Positions 58,026 through 64,000 of a stretch of DNA of 64,000 nucleotides are shown here, in pieces. The first letter of the stretch is position 1. Each line of letters begins with the position of its first letter. The stretch is from Micromonospora lupini. GTDB taxonomy: Bacteria; Actinomycetota; Actinomycetes; Mycobacteriales; Micromonosporaceae. The stretch is taken from assembly GCF_026342015.1 (NCBI RefSeq), contig NZ_JAPENL010000001.1, forward strand, positions 2,976,001 through 3,040,000, given 5' to 3'. Under the pieces are notes generated by a model, which ran no database searches, had not been told where the DNA came from, and was given only the letters and a program-made list of their open reading frames with translations. A program made the position numbers and the translations under genes.

Positions 58026-60881
58026 TCAGGGCAGGATCCACTTTTGGTTGGCGGCGGCGGTGCAGGTCCACAGGTGGACCACCGTGCTGTCGGCGGAGCT
58101 GCTGCCGGAGACGTCGAGGCACTTGCTGGACCCGGCGTTGCGTAGCGTGCCGTCGGCCTGCGCGGCCCAGTTCTGCGCCGCGGTCCCGTTGCAGGTGTAG
58201 AGCTGGATCTTGGTGCCGTCGGCGGTGCCGGCGCCGGAGACGTCCAGGCACTTACCCAACGACTTGATCGTGGAGTTCGCGGTGACCGCCCAGGTCTGCG
58301 CCGCACTGCCGTTGCAGGTGTAGATCTGGATCTGCGTGCCGTCGGCGGTGGCGGCGTTGCGGACGTCCAGGCACTTGCCACCCAGACCCTTGATCGGGCC
58401 GGTCCCGCCGGTGGGGGCCGAGCCGGTGGTGAAGGTGAACGCGTCCAGGTCGTAGAGCGCGCCGGTGCCCGTACCCGCGAACGTCAGGTAGAGCGTGGTG
58501 GTGGCGGTCGGCGGGTTGCTGATCGCCCCCGTGACAGTGGTGAAGGTTTCCCAGCCACCGGTCACCGGGACGGTCGCCGAGCCGAGCACCGTGCCGGTGG
58601 CCGAGCCGGCCCGCACCTGGATGGTGCCGCCCGCGCCCGCCGAGGAGACCCGGGCGGTGAACGAGGTGACGTTGCCCAGCCGGTACGGCTGGAACGCGAT
58701 CCAGTCGCCGTTGTTGATGTCGCCGACGGTCTTGCCGCCCTCGGCCGGGGTCTTGCTGAACACGTTGATCCCGGACGAGCTGCCGAAGAACTCGGCCTGG
58801 CGGTGGCGCGGCGGCAGCGTGTGCTGGGTGTGCGTGGTCAGCCCACCGGCGTCGGTGTACTCGGCGTCGAAGATGGCGAAGATGTTCGCCGCGTCGTCGT
58901 GCTCACCGTCGACCGGAATGGTGATCGAGCCCGAGCAGCCGGTCTTCGAGGTGATCTGGTGCCCGTGCTGGTCGTGCCCGAGCACGTAGGTCATCTTGAC
59001 CTTCGTGCAGTCGATCGTGCCGTCCTCCGGGTCGGTCACCGTGATGCTGTACGGAACTGTGTCACCGAAGCTGAACAACTGCCCGTTTCCGGGGTTGTTG
59101 ATGGTCACCGTGGGCGCGGTGTTGCCGACGTTTACCTGCACGCTCGCGCTGCCGGTGGCGCCCTGCGGGTCACGCACGGTAAGCGTGGCGGTGTAGGTGC
59201 CGTTGGTGCTGTACGTCTTCGTCGGGTTCGCCGTCGTGGAGGTGGTGCCGTCACCGAAGTTCCACGAGTAGGTCAACGCGCCGCCCTCGGGGTCGGACGA
59301 GCCGGCCGAGGAGAACACCACTGTCAGCGGGGCCGCGCCGGAGGTCTTGTTGGCGCTCGCCGCGGCGCTTGGCGCCCGGTTGCCACCGGCGACGTAGTCG
59401 AAGCGGTAGAGCGCCGAGTTGGCGTCACCGTTGAAGTAGCCGGTGCCGTAGTCGAGCACGTAGTACGAGCCGTCGGGACCGAACGCCGAGTCCATCACCT
59501 GCTTGCCGACCCACGGGAAGGTGTCGATGGTGCCCCGGGAGCCGTCCGAGTTGACGTGGATGGGCTTGATCCAGCCCCGGCCGAACTCGGTGGCGAAGAA
59601 CTGGCCGTCGAACGACTGCGGGAACTTCGTGGTGGAGGTCGACGAGGCGTTGTAGCGGTAGACCGGGCCGCCCATCGGCGATTCGGAGCCGCCGCCGAAC
59701 TCGGTCGGGGTGCCGGCGTCGCCCGCGTACCGGATCCAGGCCGGCTGGGCGGGCGGCAGGGTGGTCAGGCCGGTGTTGCGGAACGAGTTGTTCGTCGGCC
59801 CGCCGGCGCAGTTGTACTTGGAACCGCTGGCGTCGGTGGCGAAGTCCCACTCGTTGTACGTCTCGGTGGTGGTGTTGGTGCCTGTGCAGTACGGCCAGCC
59901 GAAGTTGCCAGGCGCGGCGACCCGGTTGAACTCGACCTGGCCGGAGGGCCCACGGGTGGAGCTGGTGCTGCCGGCGTCCGGCCCGTAGTCACCGACGTAG
60001 ACGACTCCGGTGGCCTTGTCCACGCTGATCCGGAACGGGTTGCGGAACCCCATCGCGTAGATCTCCGGCCGCGTCCTGGCCGTGCCGGGCGCGAACAGGT
60101 TGCCCGACGGGATGGAGTACGTCCCGTTGGTGTTCACCTTGATCCGCAGGATCTTGCCCCGCAGGTCGTTGGTGTTGCCGGCGCTGCGCTGCGCGTCGTA
60201 CGCCGGGTTGCGGTTGGTCCGCTCGTCGAGCGGCGAGTAGCCGGCGGACTCGAAGGGGTTGGTGTCGTCGCCTGTGGACAGGTAGAGGTTGCCGGCGGCG
60301 TCGAAGTCGATGTCCCCACCGACGTGGCAGCAGATGCCGCGGCTCGCCGGGACGTCGAGTACGTCGACCTTGCTCGACTGGTTGAGCGTGAAGTCGGAGT
60401 TCAGGGTGAACCGGGAGAGGCGGTTCACCCCGTCAAAGGCCGAGAAGTCGGTGCCGGTCGCGGGCGCGTCGCCGCCGGGGGTGGACAGCGGCGGCGCGTA
60501 GTAGAGGAAGATCTGCCGGTTGCTGGCGAAGTTCGGGTCGACGCCGACGCCCTGCAACCCTTCTTCGTCGTGGTTGTAGACCGACAGGGTGCCGATCACC
60601 GAGGTGGTGCCGTTCGCGTCGGTGCGCCGCAGGGTGCCGTTGCGAGCGGTGTGCAGGACCGAGCGGTCCGGCAGCACTGCCAGCGACATCGGCTCACCCA
60701 TGTCGGTCACGCCGCGGGCGAGTTCGACCTGCTGGAAGTCGCTGGCGTTGATCGTGTGCGCCTGGGCCGGCGTCGAGCTGGCGGCCAGTGTGACGGTGCC
60801 GGCCGCGGCCACGAGGAGCAGGGCCGATCCGGCGGAGAGCCATCGTCGGGATCGACGAGGGGGTGCGTCCTTGTTGGACAT
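58026..60881 (-). CDS. Secreted glucose/sorbosone dehydrogenase-like, PKD, CBM6, ricin B protein
   Basis: 951 residues. Signal peptide (about 1-41, ending TPAQAH); a PQQ-type glucose/sorbosone dehydrogenase beta-propeller (about 45-480, with HDEEGLQGVGVDPNF, GDYGPDAGS and PEIYAMGFRNPFRIS); a PKD domain (about 490-590, YSWNFGDGTT); a further beta domain; a CBM6-like domain (about 700-815); and a ricin-B trefoil (about 830-951). It would oxidise sugars outside the cell. Its last 250 residues closely resemble those of the next gene, and the two are separated by 76 bases, probably cotranscribed. Confidence 0.88.
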   Translation of the reverse strand: MSNKDAPPRRSRRWLSAGSALLLVAAAGTVTLAASSTPAQAHTINASDFQQVELARGVTDMGEPMSLAVLPDRSVLHTARNGTLRRTDANGTTSVIGTLSVYNHDEEGLQGVGVDPNFASNRQIFLYYAPPLSTPGGDAPATGTDFSAFDGVNRLSRFTLNSDFTLNQSSKVDVLDVPASRGICCHVGGDIDFDAAGNLYLSTGDDTNPFESAGYSPLDERTNRNPAYDAQRSAGNTNDLRGKILRIKVNTNGTYSIPSGNLFAPGTARTRPEIYAMGFRNPFRISVDKATGVVYVGDYGPDAGSTSSTRGPSGQVEFNRVAAPGNFGWPYCTGTNTTTETYNEWDFATDASGSKYNCAGGPTNNSFRNTGLTTLPPAQPAWIRYAGDAGTPTEFGGGSESPMGGPVYRYNASSTSTTKFPQSFDGQFFATEFGRGWIKPIHVNSDGSRGTIDTFPWVGKQVMDSAFGPDGSYYVLDYGTGYFNGDANSALYRFDYVAGGNRAPSAAASANKTSGAAPLTVVFSSAGSSDPEGGALTYSWNFGDGTTSTTANPTKTYSTNGTYTATLTVRDPQGATGSASVQVNVGNTAPTVTINNPGNGQLFSFGDTVPYSITVTDPEDGTIDCTKVKMTYVLGHDQHGHQITSKTGCSGSITIPVDGEHDDAANIFAIFDAEYTDAGGLTTHTQHTLPPRHRQAEFFGSSSGINVFSKTPAEGGKTVGDINNGDWIAFQPYRLGNVTSFTARVSSAGAGGTIQVRAGSATGTVLGSATVPVTGGWETFTTVTGAISNPPTATTTLYLTFAGTGTGALYDLDAFTFTTGSAPTGGTGPIKGLGGKCLDVRNAATADGTQIQIYTCNGSAAQTWAVTANSTIKSLGKCLDVSGAGTADGTKIQLYTCNGTAAQNWAAQADGTLRNAGSSKCLDVSGSSSADSTVVHLWTCTAAANQKWILP

Positions 60882-61064
60882 CTGTGCTGTCCCTTCCTGA
60901 CGGTTGAAGCCAGGCCGGGCGCGCGCCGTCGCGCCGGATGCCGTAGCGGTGGTGGGGTCGATGGGTTACCGCGCCGCCGGTTCACCTCGACGAAACAATG
61001 TCGTGTTGGCCCCGACACTAAGTCGCGGCTGTCGATGTGTCCATACCTTCCGGCGATCCAGCGT

Positions 61065-61092
61065 CAACTTTCGTCGATTTGATGGAAAGTTG
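61065..61092. promoter_or_regulatory. Dyad upstream of the dehydrogenase gene
   Basis: CAACTTTC and GAAAGTTG are separated by 12 bases, in the 216-base gap between the dehydrogenase gene and the polyprenyl synthase stop. AT-rich spacing and 8-bp arms suit a repressor-binding site or a terminator of the upstream operon. No clear promoter boxes are seen. Confidence 0.4.
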
Positions 61093-61097
61093 CCGGG

Positions 61098-62165
61098 TCA
61101 GGCGCGGCGATCGATGGCCTGTGCCGCCAACGCGACCAGAGCGGAGCGCGCCTCCTCGGCCACCACCGCGCTACGCAAGGCGGTAAGCGCCGCCTCGGTG
61201 CGGACCCGGATCATCTGCTCGATCCGGTCCCGGGCGCCGGTAGCCTCGATGATCTCGCGCAGGTCCGCCGCGCCCTCGGCGTCAAGCGTGGGGTTGCCGA
61301 ACAGCTCCTTCAGCCGTACGGTCTGCGGCCTGTCGGCGGAGCTGCGGGCCAGCGCCATCATCACCGTCGGCTTGCCCTCGCGCAGGTCGTCCAGGACGGA
61401 CTTGCCGGTGACCGCGGGATCACCGAAGACGCCCAACACGTCGTCGCGGAGCTGGAACGCGTCACCCAACGGATCGCCGAACTCGCCGAGGGCCGCGAGC
61501 AGCTCCGGCCCCGCCCCGGCCAGCGCCGCGCCGATCTGCAACGGTCGGGTGACCGTGTAGCGGGCTGCCTTCATCCTTATCACTGTGAGCGCGCTGGCCA
61601 CCGAGCCGTCGCCCACCCCGGAGACCAGGTCGAGGTACTCCCCCGCGATCACCTCGGTACGCATCAGCGCGAACACGGCGTAGCCCCGGTGCACCTGCTC
61701 GGTGTCCAGCCCGCACTCGTGGAACATCTGATCCGACCAGGCCGCGCAGAGATCCCCGCAGAGCAGGGCTGTGTTGCGCCCGTACGCCTCGGGGTCGCCA
61801 CGCCACGACGAGCGGGCGTGCAGGTCGGCGAAGAGGCGGTGCACCGACGGTTCGCCCCGCCGACGGTCGCTGCCGTCCAGGATGTCGTCGTGGATCAGCG
61901 CGAACGCGTGGAACAGCTCCAGCGCCGCCGCGGCCACCACGATCGGGGTGCCGTCGGCCGCCCCGGCGCCGCGCCAGCCCCAGTAGCAAAAGAGCGGTCG
62001 GAGCCGCTTCCCGCCGGCAAGCACGAACCGTTGCAGCGCGGTGAACACCCCGCGCGGCGCGCCGTCGGGCCAGTCCGGGCCCTGCCTGTCGAGGAACGCG
62101 GCAAGCTCCGCGTCGAAGCGTGCCCGCAGTCCACTCGTGTCGGTCGGGGTCACCGTTACCGTCAC
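61098..62165 (-). CDS. Polyprenyl diphosphate synthase
   Basis: 355 residues, GTG start in GTGA overlap. Substrate-binding GGKRLRP (51-57), first aspartate motif HDDILDG (92-98) with following RRRGEPSVH, and second motif FQLRDDVLGVFGD. This is the trans-isoprenyl diphosphate synthase fold that makes C15-C20 or longer prenyl chains. Overlapping the phosphatase gene, it probably supplies the prenyl chain used in an ebo-like pathway. Confidence 0.9.
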   Translation of the reverse strand: MTVTVTPTDTSGLRARFDAELAAFLDRQGPDWPDGAPRGVFTALQRFVLAGGKRLRPLFCYWGWRGAGAADGTPIVVAAAALELFHAFALIHDDILDGSDRRRGEPSVHRLFADLHARSSWRGDPEAYGRNTALLCGDLCAAWSDQMFHECGLDTEQVHRGYAVFALMRTEVIAGEYLDLVSGVGDGSVASALTVIRMKAARYTVTRPLQIGAALAGAGPELLAALGEFGDPLGDAFQLRDDVLGVFGDPAVTGKSVLDDLREGKPTVMMALARSSADRPQTVRLKELFGNPTLDAEGAADLREIIEATGARDRIEQMIRVRTEAALTALRSAVVAEEARSALVALAAQAIDRRA

Positions 62166-63583
62166 GACCCCTCCCCCGGCCGCTCCGCTGTCCCGTCACC
62201 GGCGCTCAGCCCGGCGAGTTCCAGCAGCAGCGCCTTGACCTCGGTGGCCGCGATCTTGTCCCGGGCGGCGGACGGGTCGGAGCACAGCAGCACCGGGGCG
62301 TCCGCCGGGTCGCTGGGCAGCCGTCCGTGTGAGCCGCGCACCGCCTGGGCGCCGGCGTCCAGGCCGACGGCGCTCATCAGGTAGCGCATGCCGAGCTTCT
62401 TGCGGGCCAGGGCCACCCCGGCGCGGGCCTTCGCGGCACCGGGGTTGGCCGGGTCGAAGAACAGCTCGGCGGGGTCGTACCCCGGCTTGCGGTGGATCTC
62501 GACCAGCCGGGCGAAGTCCGGCTTGCGGGCATCGTCGAGCCAGTAGTAGTAGGTGAACCAGGAGTCCGGCTCGGCCACCAGCACCAGCTCGCCGGCGCGC
62601 GGGTGGTCCAACCCGTGCGCGGCCTTGCCGTCGGCGTCGAGCACCTCGGCCACCCCGGGCAGCCCGGCGCAGAGCTTCGCCACCGCCGGCACGTCGGCCG
62701 GATCCTTGACGTAGACGTGCGCGACCTGGTGGTCGGCGACCGCGAACGCCTTCGACGTCCACGGGTCGAGGTACTCCATGCCGGCCTGGGTGTGCACCCG
62801 CAGCAGCCCTTCGGCGCGCAGCAGCCGGTTGACGTCCACCGGCCGGGACACGTCGGTGATGCCGTACTCGGAGAGCACCACGACTGTGGCGTCGCGGGCT
62901 CGTGCGGCGTCCAGCAGCGGGCCGAGCACGGCGTCCAGCTCCGCCGCCGCGGCGGCGGCCTGGGCCGACGAGGGACCGAAGCGTTGCAGGTCGTAGTCCA
63001 GGTGCGGGACGTAGACCAGGGTCAGATCGGGTGAAACGTCGGCCAGGATCTGCTCGGCCGCCTGGCAGATCCACCGCGACGACGGCAGCCCGGCGGTCGG
63101 CCCCCAGTAGGTGAACAGCGGGAACGTGCCCAGCCGGCCGGTGAGCGCGTCGTGCAGCTCCGGCGGGTCGGTGTAGCAGTCCGGTTCCTTGCGGCCGTCG
63201 GCGTAGTACACCGGTCGCGGCGTGACGGTCCAGTTGACGTCCGCGCCCATGGCGTACCACCAGCAGACGTTCGCCACGGTGTAGCCCGGCTCGGCCCGAC
63301 GGGCCGCCTGCCAGAGCTTGTCCCCGCCGACAAGCGCGTTGTGCTGCCGCCACAGCAACACCTCGCCCAGCTCCCGGAAGTACCACCCGTTGCCGACGAT
63401 CCCGTGCCCGCTGGGCTGCTCGCCGGTGAGGAAGGTGGACTGCACCGAGCAGGTCACCGCGGGCAGCACGGTGCCCAGCTCGGCCCGGAAGCCGCCGTCG
63501 GCGACGCCGCGCAGCCGGGGCATGTGCGCCAGCAGGCGGGGGGTCAGCCCCACCACGTCGAGTACCACAAGTCGTCGGCTCAT
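62162..63583 (-). CDS. Alkaline-phosphatase-superfamily (nucleotide pyrophosphatase-like) protein
   Basis: 473 residues. Type I phosphodiesterase pattern: VVLDVVGLTPRLL (Asp9 as metal ligand), LPAVTCSVQSTFLTGEQPSGHGIVGNG with nucleophile Thr near 44, then YVPHLDYDLQRFG and VVVLSEYGITDV. No signal peptide, so it is probably cytoplasmic. It is encoded between EboE-like and polyprenyl synthase genes; phosphatase-like genes of this kind occur in actinobacterial ebo clusters. Confidence 0.82.
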   Translation of the reverse strand: MSRRLVVLDVVGLTPRLLAHMPRLRGVADGGFRAELGTVLPAVTCSVQSTFLTGEQPSGHGIVGNGWYFRELGEVLLWRQHNALVGGDKLWQAARRAEPGYTVANVCWWYAMGADVNWTVTPRPVYYADGRKEPDCYTDPPELHDALTGRLGTFPLFTYWGPTAGLPSSRWICQAAEQILADVSPDLTLVYVPHLDYDLQRFGPSSAQAAAAAAELDAVLGPLLDAARARDATVVVLSEYGITDVSRPVDVNRLLRAEGLLRVHTQAGMEYLDPWTSKAFAVADHQVAHVYVKDPADVPAVAKLCAGLPGVAEVLDADGKAAHGLDHPRAGELVLVAEPDSWFTYYYWLDDARKPDFARLVEIHRKPGYDPAELFFDPANPGAAKARAGVALARKKLGMRYLMSAVGLDAGAQAVRGSHGRLPSDPADAPVLLCSDPSAARDKIAATEVKALLLELAGLSAGDGTAERPGEGS

Positions 63584-64000
63584 CGCGTCACTCCCGCGCT
63601 CACGGTGCGTTCCGGGGTCAGCCCGAGGCCGACCAGTTCGTCACGGGCGAAGGCCAGCTCGGCGGCGATGCCGGCGGCCAGCTCCGCGTCGGTGCCCGGC
63701 CGCCGCGCGGCCGGTAGAACCCCCCAGGTGTACGTCTCGACGTCGAGGTGGTCGCACCCGGCGGTCGGGCCGCTGTAGAGCGCTCTCAACGCGTCGCGCA
63801 GGACGGGCAGGGTCGAGCCGAGCGGTTCCTCCGGCGGGGCGTGCAGCGGCACGTGGTAGTGCACCCGCCACGGTCCGGGCAGCGCCCGGTCCAGCGCCTC
63901 GTCCAGGTCGTCGGCCGCGTACGCCGGGTCGGCCGGGTCGGCCAGCCCGGCGCAGCCGGCGCCCCGGGTCTGGTGCAGGAAGCGCGGCTCCACCCAGCGG
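63580..64000 (-). CDS. eboE: EboE-like metabolite traffic protein (partial, C-terminal part)
   Basis: At least 140 codons are seen; the frame is open at the right edge. The C-terminal part contains WRVHYHVPLHAPPEEP, LPVLRDALRALYSG and HLDVETYTWGVLP, as in EboE, a TIM-barrel sugar-isomerase-like protein of the ebo cluster. The stop overlaps the phosphatase start by four bases. The N-terminal two thirds lie outside the window. Confidence 0.72.
   Translation of the reverse strand, partial: RWVEPRFLHQTRGAGCAGLADPADPAYAADDLDEALDRALPGPWRVHYHVPLHAPPEEPLGSTLPVLRDALRALYSGPTAGCDHLDVETYTWGVLPAARRPGTDAELAAGIAAELAFARDELVGLGLTPERTVSAGVTR

Noticed and set aside
55745..61082. Long rightward frames opposite the two secreted enzymes
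   Set aside because: Shadow frames with biased composition; the minus-strand proteins have signal peptides and recognised domains.

Overview
This is very GC-rich actinomycete DNA, most likely from the Micromonosporaceae (for example Micromonospora). That placement is an inference from base composition, frequent GTG and TTG starts, tight stop/start overlaps and the host gene families; no marker gene settles it. Positions 1 to about 46,440 are the right-hand part of an integrated siphovirus-type prophage whose left end lies outside the window. Positions 46,441 to 64,000 are chromosome.

Prophage, left to right. A rightward cassette of five overlapping small genes (1-1677: membrane proteins, a membrane protein with a helix-turn-helix-like tail, a zinc-ribbon protein) meets the leftward late operon at a strong bidirectional hairpin (1712-1749). 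The late operon is transcribed leftward from about 26 kb. In transcription order it holds an HNH endonuclease, small and large terminase, portal, MuF-like protein, scaffold, decoration protein, E-type major capsid protein, head-tail connectors, tail terminator, tail tube, frameshifted tail-assembly chaperones, a 972-residue tape measure, baseplate and fibre proteins, then a lysis region (secreted SGNH esterase, probable LAS peptidase endolysin, small membrane proteins, holin). Two short genes (2552-2875, 15565-15762) sit on the opposite strand inside this operon. The early operon (44,387 down to 26,161) also runs leftward. It is about 40 mostly overlapping genes: an excisionase-like protein, a group of membrane proteins, YqaJ exonuclease, ERF annealing protein and RuvC-like resolvase (a recombination module), many small cysteine-rich proteins, and a replication-initiator-like protein whose gene contains tandem DNA repeats that look like an origin. 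An XRE-type repressor and a tyrosine integrase form a rightward operon (44,478-46,267) divergent from the early genes, with repeated operator-like motifs between them.

The right attachment region is unusual. A complete elongator tRNA-Met(CAT) gene (46,350-46,426) lies beside a truncated 5' half of a second tRNA-Met (46,441-46,481). Both share an 11-bp core covering the anticodon. The simplest reading is that the phage inserted in the anticodon loop of the host gene and supplied a whole replacement tRNA, still placed downstream of the host promoter.

Host flank. An M16-family peptidase and a helical-repeat protein, an FAD-dependent amine oxidase-like protein and an MMPL exporter, tRNA-Asn, a YtxH-like protein, a TIM-barrel sugar isomerase, an orphan histidine-kinase ATPase domain in a repeat-rich spacer, and two large secreted proteins that share CBM6-like and ricin-B domains (a ThuA/DUF1080 protein and a glucose/sorbosone dehydrogenase-like protein). 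Together with the sugar isomerase these suggest extracellular attack on glycosides through oxidised sugars. At the right edge a polyprenyl synthase, an alkaline-phosphatase-superfamily protein and a partial EboE-like protein form an overlapping operon that resembles the ebo metabolite-trafficking cluster.
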